Assembly: GCA_947378425.1 (NCBI GenBank)
Contig: CANCJV010000033.1
Span: 1 to 49,155, forward strand
Source of the DNA: Synechococcaceae cyanobacterium
GTDB taxonomy: Bacteria; Cyanobacteriota; Cyanobacteriia; PCC-6307; Cyanobiaceae
Length of the DNA stretch: 49,155 nucleotides
Reading direction: 5' to 3'
Part shown: positions 16,358-25,169 of the stretch, piece after piece
How positions within the stretch are numbered: position 1 is the first letter of the stretch
Layout of the letters: each line of letters starts with the position of its first letter
Program-made: the position numbers and the translations under genes
Notes under the pieces: generated by a model
Databases searched by the model: none
What the model saw: only the letters and a program-made list of their open reading frames with translations
What the model was told of the DNA's origin: nothing

Positions 16358-17215
16358 ATGGCCGTTGCTCAGCCTCGCCTGCCGGGTCGGTTCCAGCTGC
16401 GACTGCCCAGTTGGCCCTGGCGCTTCACCTGGGCCTACCTGGTGCTGGTGCTGTTCCTGCCCCTGGCCGGCATGTTGCTCAAGGCCGCCGGCGTCGGCCC
16501 CCAGGGCTTCTGGGAGATGGCCACCACTCCGGAGGCCCTCGCCGCCTACAAGGTGAGTTTCGGTGTGGCGGCCCTGGCCAGCCTGGTCAATGGCGTGTTC
16601 GGGCTGCTGGTGGCCTGGGCCCTGATCCGCAGCCGCTTCCGCGGTCAGCGCCTGCTCGATTCCCTGATCGACCTGCCCTTCGCCCTGCCCACGGCCGTGG
16701 CGGGCCTGGCCCTGTCGTTCGTCTATGGACCGGAGGGCTGGCTGGGCAAACCGCTGATGCAACTGTTCGGCCTCAAGGTGTCCTTCACCGTGGTCGGGGT
16801 GGGAGTGGCGATGGTGTTCATCTCCCTGCCCTTCGTGGTGCGTACCGTCGAGCCGGTGCTCCGCTCCCTGGAGAAGGAGCAGGAGGAGGCCTCCTGGTGC
16901 CTGGGGGCCAGCCCGATGCAGACCTTCTTCCGGGTGGTGCTGCCCCAGTTGATGCCGGCCATCCTCGGTGGTGTGGCCCAGGGCTACAGCCGGGCCGTGG
17001 GTGAGTACGGCTCGGTGGTGATGATTTCCAGCAATGTGCCCTTCCGCGATCTCATCACCCCCACCCTGATCGTGCAGAAGCTGGAGGAATACGACTTTGA
17101 AGCCGCCACCGTGATCGGCAGCGTCATGCTGATCTTTTCGCTGATCAGCCTGCTGCTGATCAATCTGCTGCAGGTCTGGGGGCAGCGTTACCAGGGCTCA
17201 GAGGCCAACAACTGA
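16358..17215 (+). CDS. cysT: Sulfate ABC transporter permease CysT (CysU)
   Basis: A 285-residue inner-membrane permease starting at ATG 16358 (MAVAQPRLPGRF); an upstream TTG at 16346 is less likely. About six membrane helices are visible, with IDLPFALPTAVAGLALSFVYG typical of the CysT branch and the cytoplasmic EAA loop (EEASWCLGASPMQTFFRVVLPQLMPAI) that docks onto CysA. It is followed by cysW after 145 bases in the same direction, so the two should be co-expressed and form the heterodimeric channel. Confidence 0.94.
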   Translation: MAVAQPRLPGRFQLRLPSWPWRFTWAYLVLVLFLPLAGMLLKAAGVGPQGFWEMATTPEALAAYKVSFGVAALASLVNGVFGLLVAWALIRSRFRGQRLLDSLIDLPFALPTAVAGLALSFVYGPEGWLGKPLMQLFGLKVSFTVVGVGVAMVFISLPFVVRTVEPVLRSLEKEQEEASWCLGASPMQTFFRVVLPQLMPAILGGVAQGYSRAVGEYGSVVMISSNVPFRDLITPTLIVQKLEEYDFEAATVIGSVMLIFSLISLLLINLLQVWGQRYQGSEANN

Positions 17216-17360
17216 GGCCACAAGGATCGATCACCAGATCAGTGCCCTCTTGTGTGTGCCGGGTCAGTCCAGTCACGTTGATCAGCGAATCTCAAGCCGG
17301 TCTTCCTCCCTTTTCATCCTGAAGCTTCCAACCAACCGCAGCCTTTTCTCAACGTCAGCC

Positions 17361-18266
17361 ATGGCCTTCACGATCCCGCCGCTTCGCGACATCAAACCCC
17401 CTCGCTGGGTCAAGCCCTCCTTTGACTTCAGCGATGGCAATTGGGTGCCGGAGCTGATTCCGATCCTGGCCTGCCTCTACGTGGGTGTGGTGATCCTGGT
17501 GCCGGCCCTCGCGGTGGTGGTGCAGGCCTTCGCCAAGGGGTGGGGGGTGTTCCTGCAGAATTTCCAGTCGGTGGAGCTGCTCTCAGCCCTGAAGCTCACC
17601 TTGATCGTCACCGCCATCGCCGTGCCCTGCAACACCGTGTTCGGCCTGGCGGCGGCCACGGCGATCGCCCGGCGGCGCTTCCGTGGCAAGGCCCTGTTGC
17701 TCAGCATCATCGATCTGCCCTTTTCGATTTCACCGGTGGTGGTCGGTCTGATGCTGGTGTTGCTCTACAGCCCCAGCCACGGTCTGCTGGCGCCCGTGAT
17801 CAACAGTCTTGGCTGGAAGATCATCTTTTCCTGGCCGGGCATCGTGCTGGCCACGATCATCGTCACCTTCCCCTTCATGGCCCGGGAGGTGATCCCGCTG
17901 CTGGAGGAGGAGGGCTGGGAGCAGGAGGAGGCTGCCAAGACCCTCGGAGCCACCGACTGGCAGGTGTTCTGGAAGGTGACTCTGCCCTCGGTGCGCTGGG
18001 CTGCGCTCTACGGACTGATCCTCACCACGGCCCGGGCCCTGGGTGAGTTCGGTGCCGTCTCGGTGGTCAGTGGCAACATCCGCGCTGAAACCCAGACCCT
18101 GCCGCTGTTCGTCGAAGATGCCTATAAGCAGTATCAGACCGAGCTCGCCTTCGGGGCAGCGATGGTGCTGGGCGGGGTGGCGATCGTGTCGCTGCTGCTG
18201 AAATTGCTGGTCGAGCAATTGCTGGAGCACGACAAGAAAGTGGCCCGACTCGATCAGGAAGGTTGA
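17361..18266 (+). CDS. cysW: Sulfate ABC transporter permease CysW
   Basis: A 301-residue permease from ATG 17361 (MAFTIPPLRDIKPPRW); upstream in-frame codons from 17250 give a polar leader that does not fit. Six membrane helices, IIDLPFSISPVVVGLMLVLLY and the EAA loop EEAAKTLGATDWQVFWKVTLPS identify the CysW branch. The last residues are charged (EHDKKVARLDQEG). It is the partner of CysT. The gene runs convergently towards cysA2, with 119 bases between the stops. Confidence 0.94.
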   Translation: MAFTIPPLRDIKPPRWVKPSFDFSDGNWVPELIPILACLYVGVVILVPALAVVVQAFAKGWGVFLQNFQSVELLSALKLTLIVTAIAVPCNTVFGLAAATAIARRRFRGKALLLSIIDLPFSISPVVVGLMLVLLYSPSHGLLAPVINSLGWKIIFSWPGIVLATIIVTFPFMAREVIPLLEEEGWEQEEAAKTLGATDWQVFWKVTLPSVRWAALYGLILTTARALGEFGAVSVVSGNIRAETQTLPLFVEDAYKQYQTELAFGAAMVLGGVAIVSLLLKLLVEQLLEHDKKVARLDQEG

Positions 18267-18385
18267 AGACGCCCTTGCCGATCTCTACAGCGCCCTGATC
18301 AAGGAATGCTCCTGTGGCTGCAGCTCAGCCGGTCCAGGTCAGAGCCTTACACCCAGTCGAAAAAGTCCGTGGCGCCGCAACTGCT

Positions 18386-19558
18386 TCAGCTGAAGCTGCG
18401 CACGGCCCGGGGTCGCAGATGCAGGCGGGAACCATGGGTCAGGTTGTTGTCGATGGCGTTGAAGCGCTCGCGCGGCACCTGGGCGCAGATCAGTTGGCCG
18501 TTGTCGAGCAGCAGCTCGGCATGGACGTCTTTGCCCAGGTGAATCAGGCGTTGGAGCACGGCCGGAAAGCTGCAAGCGAGCGGTTCATCGAGCAGATCGA
18601 GATCGTGGGGCCGGATGAACAGCTCCCGCTCAACGGGGATCAGCGCCCTGGGGTGGTTCTGCTCCCGGTGGCCGGCAGCAGCCCTGTCAGCACCGCCATG
18701 GCCATCACCGCCAACAGCATCAGCCTCCGGCAGAGCAGCGCTGATCCTGGTACCCCGGTCCACTTCAGCCAGGCCCGCGGTTCGGTCGCCGCTGCCGGCC
18801 CGAAGCAGCTCGGCAGCGGCCGCTCCCAGGCTGGCGCCGGAGAGCACATTCACCTCCCCCACAAACCGCATCACAAACGGGCTGGCCGGTTCGTCGTAGA
18901 TCTCTGCCGGGGAGCCGATCTGCTCGATGCGCCCCTGGTTCATCACCACGATCGTATTGGCCACCTCCATCGCCTCCTCCTGATCGTGGGTGACGATCAC
19001 GGTAGTGACGCCGGTCTGCTCCTGGAGCTGGCGCAACCAGGCCCGCAGTTCCTTGCGCACCTTGGCATCAAGGGCACTGAAGGGTTCATCGAGCAGCAGC
19101 ACCTGGGGCTGCACCGCCAGGGCCCGGGCCAGGGAGACCCGCTGCCTCTGGCCGCCGGAGAGCTGGGAGGGATAGCGATTGCCATAACCCCCCAACTGCA
19201 CCAGGTTCAGCAGCTCTTCGACCCGATGCTGGATCTGCGGCTTCGACCACTGGCGCAGCTCCAGGCCGAAGGCCAGGTTCTGCCGCACGGTGCGGTGCTT
19301 GAACAGGGCGAAGTGCTGGAACACGAAGCCCACATGGCGGTCCTGCACCGAGAGGCTGGTTGCTTCTTTGCCGTTGATGTAGACGTGGCCGGCATCAACG
19401 CTCTCCAGCCCGGCGATCATGCGCAGCAGGGTGCTCTTGCCGCAACCGGAAGGTCCCAGCAGGGCCACCAGCGACCCGGTTTCGACATCAAGACTGAGAT
19501 CGTCGACGGCTTTGAAGTCGCCGAACTGTTTGCTGACATGGCTGACTCGGATTCCCAT
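18386..19558 (-). CDS. cysA: Sulfate ABC transporter ATPase, copy 2 with insertion in regulatory domain
   Basis: A 390-residue paralogue of the CysA at 15172, near-identical over the ATPase core: GPSGCGKST (35-43), [19 protein letters not shown] (133-137), VLLLDEP and THDQEEAM. It is 43 residues longer, the excess being an Ala/Gly/His-rich low-complexity stretch (about 247-310) between VNVLSG and [12 protein letters not shown], at the hinge to the regulatory domain. It starts 9 bases after the peroxiredoxin stop, so the two are an operon. It may be an alternative ATPase for the same CysT-CysW channel used under other conditions. Confidence 0.92.
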   Translation of the reverse strand: MGIRVSHVSKQFGDFKAVDDLSLDVETGSLVALLGPSGCGKSTLLRMIAGLESVDAGHVYINGKEATSLSVQDRHVGFVFQHFALFKHRTVRQNLAFGLELRQWSKPQIQHRVEELLNLVQLGGYGNRYPSQLSGGQRQRVSLARALAVQPQVLLLDEPFSALDAKVRKELRAWLRQLQEQTGVTTVIVTHDQEEAMEVANTIVVMNQGRIEQIGSPAEIYDEPASPFVMRFVGEVNVLSGASLGAAAAELLRAGSGDRTAGLAEVDRGTRISAALPEADAVGGDGHGGADRAAAGHREQNHPRALIPVERELFIRPHDLDLLDEPLACSFPAVLQRLIHLGKDVHAELLLDNGQLICAQVPRERFNAIDNNLTHGSRLHLRPRAVRSFS

Positions 19559-19567
19559 GGGTTGCGA

Positions 19568-20203
19568 TCAACGATTCGGCTGGGGAGTGAAGCGCAGATA
19601 GGGACGAACCTCGGTGACTCCTTGAGGAAAGCGGACCTTGGCATCCTCGGTCGAGATCGAGGGAACCACCACCACGTCCTCGCCGTCCTTCCAGTTCACC
19701 GGCGTGGCCACCTGGTGGTATTCCGTGAGCTGCAAGGAGTCGATCACCCTGAGGATTTCAGCAAAGTTGCGGCCGGTGCTGGCCGGGTAGGTGATCTGCA
19801 GGCGCAGTTTCTTGTTGGGATCGATGATCAGCACCGAGCGCACCGTCAGGGTGCTGCTGGCGTTGGGATGGATGAAGCCGTACAGCTCACTCACCCGCCG
19901 GTCGGCGTCGGCCAGGATCGGGTAGTCGACCGTGGTGTGCTGGGTCTCGTTGATGTCGCCGATCCAACCCCGATGGCTCTCGGCGGTGTCCACGCTCAGG
20001 GCGATGGTCTTGACGTTGCGCCTCTCCCATTCGGGACGCAGCCGGGCCACTTCCCCCAGCTCCGTCGTGCACACGGGGGTGTAGTCCGCCGGGTGGGAGA
20101 ACAGCACCACCCAGCTGTCAGCGGCGAAGTCGTAGAAGTGAATCGGGCCGAGCTGGGCGTCCTGGTTGAAATCGGGAACGACATCACCGAGCTGCAGGGT
20201 CAT
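19568..20203 (-). CDS. 1-Cys peroxiredoxin
   Basis: A 211-residue peroxiredoxin of the Prx6/1-Cys class, starting at ATG 20203 (MTLQLGDVVPDF), which gives the usual family length; further upstream codons add a polar leader. The peroxidatic Cys45 lies in HPADYTPVCTTELG, and the long C-terminal domain (YPASTGRNFAEILRVIDSLQL, TPVNWKDGEDVVVVP) is typical of the class. It reduces hydrogen peroxide and alkyl hydroperoxides using a thiol reductant. The operon with cysA2 ties oxidative defence to sulfur uptake, which supplies thiols. Confidence 0.92.
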   Translation of the reverse strand: MTLQLGDVVPDFNQDAQLGPIHFYDFAADSWVVLFSHPADYTPVCTTELGEVARLRPEWERRNVKTIALSVDTAESHRGWIGDINETQHTTVDYPILADADRRVSELYGFIHPNASSTLTVRSVLIIDPNKKLRLQITYPASTGRNFAEILRVIDSLQLTEYHQVATPVNWKDGEDVVVVPSISTEDAKVRFPQGVTEVRPYLRFTPQPNR

Positions 20204-20404
20204 GGAAGCCGGAGCGGGGGAAGGGATTGATCCACCCTCTGCCCGCAGCCCGCGCTCGGGTGTGGCCGCTGCCAGCTCGGCATGTTCCTGGTGATACGTC
20301 GACACCCTGATTTCGCCCGTCGGAGACGGTCGCCTCACCGCAGCCCAGGCTGACTGCCCGGGTTGTCGGCTGCCGTGGCTTAGCCGTCGACGGCCCGCCG
20401 GTGC

Positions 20405-20620
20405 TCAGACCCGGTACTGGGCATCCACCCAGCAGCGCGGCAGGGCTTCGCCGGAGGGGAAGCTGAGCTCGGCCTTGTTGAAGTGGTGCGGATCCTGCAG
20501 CTCTTCGCCGTTGTGCATGCGGGCCTTGACCGCGGGGGCGAACGGATCAAACAGCTGTTTGAGATCGAGCACTTCCACCACAGCCCCCTCGCTCTCGTGC
20601 TGATGCAGGGTCAGAAACAT
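20405..20620 (-). CDS. Small conserved cyanobacterial-type protein
   Basis: A 71-residue protein from ATG 20620: MFLTLHQHESEGAVVEVLD at the start and AELSFPSGEALPRCW near the end. The pattern of a VEVLD motif, then GEE, then a PSGEALPRCW-type signature recalls a small protein widespread in cyanobacteria that is often labelled acetyltransferase, although at this length it cannot be a GNAT enzyme. Function unknown. It lies downstream of the peroxiredoxin promoter region and diverges from the SQR gene. Confidence 0.65.
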   Translation of the reverse strand: MFLTLHQHESEGAVVEVLDLKQLFDPFAPAVKARMHNGEELQDPHHFNKAELSFPSGEALPRCWVDAQYRV

Positions 20621-20703
20621 GGCGGTGCTCCGCGGCGGGCTACTGGCAGTCTGGGGCTGCCGCGAGCAACTGGATCGCTTGGTGGCACAGGCCTTCACCC
20701 TGT

Positions 20704-20732
20704 CCGGGGCTCCGCTGAGCCCTGAGCCCCGG
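20704..20732. repeat. Hairpin upstream of the SQR gene
   Basis: Perfect 9-bp arms CCGGGGCTC (20704-20712) and GAGCCCCGG (20724-20732) with an 11-nt loop lie in the divergent gap. No T-run follows; it may be regulatory or a bidirectional block to transcription. Confidence 0.45.
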
Positions 20733-20845
20733 CGGGCCCGGTTTCGGTGACAGTTCGCCAGCGGATGGACACCTGTGCTGACGGCAAGGGGCTGCGGGTG
20801 TAGATCCTGGGGATCCAGACCAACGTTTGCACCGTCACAGGCTCC

Positions 20846-22087
20846 ATGGCCCATCATCAGATCCTGATTGTCGGCGGCGGCGCAGCCGGACTCACGGCAG
20901 CCAGCCAGCTGAAGCGTGCCCGGCCCCAGCTGGAGATCGCCATCCTTGAGCCGGTGAGCGATCACTACTACCAACCGGGCTGGACCCTGGTGGGTGCCGG
21001 CGTCTTCAGCCTGGAGCAGACCCGTCGTGACGAAGCGTCCCTGATCCCTGCCGGGGTGCACTGGATTCGTGAGGCGGCCGCGGCTTTTGATCCGGCGGCC
21101 AACACGGTCACCACCAGTGGCGGCAGCAGTCTCAGCTACGACGTGCTGATTGTGGCCACGGGCATCAAGCTCTGCTGGGATCAGATCAAGGGCCTGCCCG
21201 AAGCCCTTGGCAGCCAGGGCATCACCAGCAACTACCGCAAGGATCTGCTCGATTACACCTGGAAGACGATCCGGGAGTTCCAGGGGGGCAACGCCCTGTT
21301 CACCTTCCCGCAGACGCCGATCAAGTGTGCCGGGGCACCCCAGAAAATCATGTATCTGGCGGACGATGTCTTCCAGCGCTCCGCCGCTGTGGCCGCCCGA
21401 ACAACGGTGACCTACTGCACGGCCACTCCCGGGATCTTCGCTATCCCCACCTTCGCCGAACCGCTCAGGCAGGTGGTGGCCCGCCGCGGCATTCAGACCC
21501 GCTTCCTGCACACTCTCAAGGAGATCCGGCCCACCTGCAAAGAGGCCGTGTTCGACGTCAAGGACGGCGAGAGCAGCCGCGAGGAGGTGATCCCCTTCGC
21601 GATGATCCACGTCACACCACCGATGGCCGCTCCGGATGTGGTGGCCGAAAGCCCCTTGGCGGTGCAGGGTATCGGGGGCTGGGTGGAGGTCGATAAGTTC
21701 AGCACCCAGCATGTCCGCTATCCCAATGTCTTCTCACTGGGCGATGTCTCTTCGCTGCCCAACTCCAAGACGGCGGCAGCGATCCGGGGACAGGCGCCGG
21801 TGCTGGTGGCCAATCTGCTGGCTTTCCTCGATGGCCAGCCCCTGAGCGCCCGCTACGACGGCTATGCCTGCTGTCCGCTGATCACCGGCTACGGCCGCGC
21901 GATCATGGCGGAGTTCAACTATGAAGGACAGCCGGTGCCATCCTTCCCGCTCGATCCCACCCAGGAGCGGGCCAGCATGTGGCTGGTGAAGAAAAATCTG
22001 TTGCCCTGGCTTTATTGGAATCGCATGCTCAAGGGCTATGAACACGAACGCCGCTTCATGCCTGGTCTGAGCAAGGTTGCCCAGTAG
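20846..22087 (+). CDS. sqr: Sulfide:quinone oxidoreductase, type II-like
   Basis: A 413-residue FAD enzyme of the SQR family that oxidises sulfide to persulfide or polysulfide and passes electrons to quinone at the membrane. The dinucleotide-binding start is ILIVGGGAAGLTAASQL (6-22). The redox Cys residues are C161 in FPQTPIKCAGAPQKIMYLADD-like context and C343 in DGYACCPLITGYG, the arrangement of type II (mitochondrial-like) enzymes. In cyanobacteria such enzymes serve sulfide detoxification or regulation. It is the only plus-strand gene between 18.3 and 23 kb. Confidence 0.9.
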   Translation: MAHHQILIVGGGAAGLTAASQLKRARPQLEIAILEPVSDHYYQPGWTLVGAGVFSLEQTRRDEASLIPAGVHWIREAAAAFDPAANTVTTSGGSSLSYDVLIVATGIKLCWDQIKGLPEALGSQGITSNYRKDLLDYTWKTIREFQGGNALFTFPQTPIKCAGAPQKIMYLADDVFQRSAAVAARTTVTYCTATPGIFAIPTFAEPLRQVVARRGIQTRFLHTLKEIRPTCKEAVFDVKDGESSREEVIPFAMIHVTPPMAAPDVVAESPLAVQGIGGWVEVDKFSTQHVRYPNVFSLGDVSSLPNSKTAAAIRGQAPVLVANLLAFLDGQPLSARYDGYACCPLITGYGRAIMAEFNYEGQPVPSFPLDPTQERASMWLVKKNLLPWLYWNRMLKGYEHERRFMPGLSKVAQ

Positions 22088-22096
22088 GTCCAGTTC

Positions 22097-22135
22097 TGGC
22101 GGGTCTGCAGGCTGTAGGTGCCATCCCTCCCGCCA
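22097..22135. terminator. Hairpin between convergent SQR and SsuA-like genes
   Basis: TGGCGGG (22097-22103) and CCCGCCA (22129-22135) form a 7-bp stem with a long loop, placed between two converging stop codons. There is no T-run. Confidence 0.35.
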
Positions 22136-22147
22136 CCCTGGTGGGGA

Positions 22148-23119
22148 TCAGGCCCAGGTTGGGCAACACACGTTGGACTGATACTCCAGGCTGCGTAGCG
22201 TCGGTTCATCGATCGGCAGAATCGAGCGCTTCAGGGTGTGTTGATCGCGGGTTTCCATCATGTCTGGTTCCAAGGCATGAGCTCGATTCTGGTCGAGGGC
22301 CTCTTCAAATTGCTGGCGATTGAGCAGCACCACGGCTTCATTGAACTTCTCCAGCAGAGCCTTGAGAACGTGGGGAGAGTCTCTGACGAGCTCATGAATG
22401 GCGTCGTAGCGGGTGGGCGCTTCAGCGGCAGCCTGATCAGCGAGAATTCTGCAGAGATCGGCAATCGACCGTCCGCGATAGGTGCCCCGTGCCGGGGTGG
22501 GCGCATAGGGCATCCACACCACCCAGGCATCCAGCTCATCCTCGCGAAAGCGCGTCAGGGCTTCGGCCAGGGGTAGGGGAAGCGGTTGGATATCGGTAGA
22601 GGACAGCCCCACGGTCTGCAAGGTCCGAATCAGGACATCGTGGGCACTGGAGCCCTCATCAAAGCCGATGCGGCGGCCGCGCCGATCGTGCAACTGTTGG
22701 ATGGCTGAATCCTCCGGTACCAGAATCGCCTCTCCCTGGAGATCGGGATACTTCTCGCGCGCCACCCGTACGAACAATTGCTGGGCTGCCTGGGAGATGA
22801 TGCTGGCGGTGCCTCCACCACCACAGAACTCGATCTGGCCTTCGCTGACGGCGGCCAACAAACAGGAAGGAGGTGGAGGGGTGGGTTCTCCAGCTGACGC
22901 TGAGTCCCAGGGCTCCAAGGGGGCTTCCAACAGCTTCTGGCTGCGCAGCGAATCCAGAAAGCGCAGGCCTTCGGGGTAGCCGATCGTCTGGGTTTTCAGG
23001 GCCGTCGCGTTCTTGGACAGGGAGCCACTGCCGGGTCGATCGGCCAGCTTGCCCACCCAGCGATCGATCAGTACCAGCAGGCCAATCTCCCCCATCAGCA
23101 TCAGCGCCAGGCGAAACAC
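22148..23119 (-). CDS. SsuA/TauA-like substrate-binding protein, orphan
   Basis: A 323-residue protein with an N-terminal hydrophobic segment (MFRLALMLMGEIGLLVLI) that may be an uncleaved anchor or signal. The body shows the NMT1/SsuA pattern: IGYPEGLRFLDSLRSQKLL, GQIEFCGGGGTASII, a middle RRGRRIGFDEGSSAHDVL and DELDAWVVWMPYAP. Such proteins bind alkanesulfonates, taurine or nitrate for an ABC importer. No permease or ATPase gene is adjacent, so it must work with a transporter elsewhere or sense its ligand. The sulfur neighbourhood favours a sulfonate, as inference only. Confidence 0.75.
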   Translation of the reverse strand: MFRLALMLMGEIGLLVLIDRWVGKLADRPGSGSLSKNATALKTQTIGYPEGLRFLDSLRSQKLLEAPLEPWDSASAGEPTPPPPSCLLAAVSEGQIEFCGGGGTASIISQAAQQLFVRVAREKYPDLQGEAILVPEDSAIQQLHDRRGRRIGFDEGSSAHDVLIRTLQTVGLSSTDIQPLPLPLAEALTRFREDELDAWVVWMPYAPTPARGTYRGRSIADLCRILADQAAAEAPTRYDAIHELVRDSPHVLKALLEKFNEAVVLLNRQQFEEALDQNRAHALEPDMMETRDQHTLKRSILPIDEPTLRSLEYQSNVCCPTWA

Positions 23120-23172
23120 CTGGGACGTGGTTCCACCGGATCGGCGATCTCACGACTGCTACCGGCTGCCAC

Positions 23173-23193
23173 TGTCTCGGGGGCCTCGAGACA
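23173..23193. repeat. Perfect 7-bp hairpin
   Basis: TGTCTCG and CGAGACA surround a 7-nt loop about 55 bases upstream of the SsuA-like gene. The purpose is unknown. Confidence 0.45.
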
Positions 23194-24111
23194 ACCACCC
23201 CGAGCTGCGTCGGTATCCCCCTAGCTGTCACGGACTATGTCATTGCCGCTGCGGCGTCACCCTGGTGGAACCCGGAGCCACGGCTGTTCCGGAGGCCATG
23301 GCTGTTCCTTACGGCACCGCTGTTCCCAGACCCATCAGCAGCAATGCACGAACAAGCGAAGGCAGCATGGGAAAGCGAAGCTGTGGCATGAGGTGCAGGG
23401 GCTGCTGCACCTCAGTCTGGGGCGTGATGGACTGCTTGGTTGTTGTCTGTCAGGCCATGGGCCTGTTCCACCATGACGGCCGCAACAAGGAGTAGGGAGC
23501 AGCCAGGACTTGCATGACAGAGAAAGGCTGCTGTGCTGAAGCCGGTCGTGTGCGAACTTGTGGCGGTAGTTGCAGCAATAGCAGCGGATATTCCCGTGAT
23601 GGTTGCAGCTCTGGGGACCTTCGTCCTGGGGTTGGCCTTGATGGGCTGCGCAGTCCACCATTATGCCTCCATGAGCTTTGCCAACTGAGCCGGTTGTTGT
23701 TCATGGCTGTATCGGGCCACTTGGGAGAGTCATGCCCGAGCGGAGGGGGGGCCTGATTCATGCCGGTACCTGGGGTCGTTCCCATGGCTGCAGTCGTGAT
23801 CTCTGGGCTGATAGGGCCCTCCAGCATGGGCAGGCTGCAGCCGTCTATCTCCAGGATGATCAACCAGCCCGTTGTCATGATTGCCTCAGCTCAGGGAGTT
23901 GGAATGGAGGCTCGATGATCGCAGTACGGAGTGAGTGCAGGGTTGCAACATCATGGGATGGAGCCATCGGTTGAGTATCCACTTTATGTCTAATCTTGCA
24001 CCTATCGAACCCTGATCCTCAGTCGAGCATCGGCAGGCGTTTGTGATAAACACATTTTGTTTCTCAATTTGTTCCATGATAGCCGCGCATATCGGGTATG
24101 CCTTGTAACTA
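23194..24111. other. Gene-poor region at the start of the AT-richer island
   Basis: About 900 bases in which I can support no gene. Near 23278-23325 the motif GCTGTTCC recurs three times at 17-19 base intervals. Base composition drifts from GC-rich towards AT-rich after about 23.9 kb. Confidence 0.4.
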
Positions 24112-24395
24112 TTGCCAATGGCAGCAATGATTTTGGCGTTTACTTTGCTCAGCTTGATAGTCTTTTATTTGGCTAGATCATTGTCGTTGTGCCAGTTCTT
24201 TATTCTATTATTTTGCTTTGGCTGCCGCTCTCGTTCATCATTTCCAGAATGTCTGGGATTGCAATCGTTCTCAGCACTACACTCGTTGTCTTTCCCCTTT
24301 ATTTTGATGTGGTTGGGCCTGCAAATTTAATCGAACTTCGGTGCCATGCGTTTACTGGGGTTGCCTTGATTATTGCTGCCAGGAGCTTGAAATAG
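24112..24395 (+). CDS. Small membrane protein(s), possibly frameshifted
   Basis: Two overlapping plus-strand frames are both strongly hydrophobic. The first, from 24112, begins MPMAAMILAFTLLSLIVFYLARS; the second, from GTG 24189, reads MPVLYSIILLWLPLSFIISR and continues with MSGIAIVLSTTLVVFPLYFD to a stop at 24395. A single frame change near 24180 would join them into one protein of about 90 residues with three helices. A perfect 6-bp hairpin (24394-24415) begins at the stop codon of the second frame, which supports a real gene end. The family is not recognised. Confidence 0.35.
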
Positions 24396-24415
24396 TCGCA
24401 GAAGAGAGTGCGACT
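24394..24415 (+). terminator. Hairpin at the end of the small membrane frame
   Basis: AGTCGC (24394-24399) and GCGACT (24410-24415) form a perfect stem with a 10-nt loop; TTGAATTATATT follows. This is a weak intrinsic terminator. Confidence 0.4.
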
Positions 24416-24577
24416 TGAATTATATTGGGATTAATCTTGCTATTGACTTGCCTTCGCTCTTATGATGGCGCTGCCGTAGCAGTATATGCTAAGTATGGTC
24501 ATTGAGCCTTGAGTGACGTTGGTATTCTCATGGATGGTTCTATTGATGGGTTGAACCATTCTCCTCCTGAAAAATTG

Positions 24578-24808
24578 TTAGATAGTCTTGGCCTGATTGG
24601 ATGAGGGTTGCATGTCTGTGATGTTCGCGGGCAGCGGAGTTGGTGGTGGACAGGTTGGGTGGTTTAACAGTGCTGATTCAATGAGAAATGAGGCAAGATT
24701 ACTGATTGATCGCCCTTCGTTCTGACTTTCATTGACAAGCCTTTCATAGGTAATCCATGGAAGTGTGACCGAAACCCTTACTGGTGACCTGAATTTCTGA
24801 GAGGCCAT
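24578..24808 (-). CDS. Ribbon-helix-helix DNA-binding protein
   Basis: A 76-residue protein from ATG 24808. The first 50 residues fit the RHH/CopG fold: a beta strand RVSVTLPWI, helix A TYERLVNESQNEG, the turn RSISNLAS and helix B FLIESALLNH. The Pro-rich tail (PTCPPPTPLP) is disordered. The same pattern occurs at 36209-36484 (RITITLSYHVHEALLTRSEEEGRSVSNL...), so the two are paralogues. RHH proteins bind DNA as dimers and are often antitoxins or plasmid-type regulators; no toxin gene is adjacent. Confidence 0.7.
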   Translation of the reverse strand: MASQKFRSPVRVSVTLPWITYERLVNESQNEGRSISNLASFLIESALLNHPTCPPPTPLPANITDMQPSSNQAKTI

Positions 24809-25169
24809 GAAATCTAGGTGAATGTTTGACGAGCATAGGGGTACCAAAGGCCATGAGTCAAGCACGATGAGCTGGACTTGCATTTTCGCCATTCTGTTTG
24901 CATGATCCGCATAAGAGCAGAATGGATCACGCCGTACGCGCTTATCAACGATCATGGTGCCACCCTGGGGAAGTCCAATATGTGCAGAGTTATCTATTTC
25001 TGGCGAACGGGCGAGTGGCCCATGGGGAGGGTCATCTTTGGAGTGGTGGTGGATTGGAGCAGGTCCAGCTGTGATGCTCAAGCTGTCAAGCTCAATCCGA
25101 CAGACTTGTTGCAGCATGGGCTTTGAAGGCCTTTGCCATGCGCAAACCCATGGCAAAATCCTTTCAGGA

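Noticed and set aside
18314-20230. 638-codon plus-strand frame
   Set aside because: Antisense to cysA2 and peroxiredoxin, both with intact catalytic motifs; the composition is that of a mirror frame.
20621-21712. Minus-strand extension of the 71-residue protein to 435 codons
   Set aside because: The extra part is antisense to the SQR gene; only the last 71 codons from ATG 20620 look like a protein.
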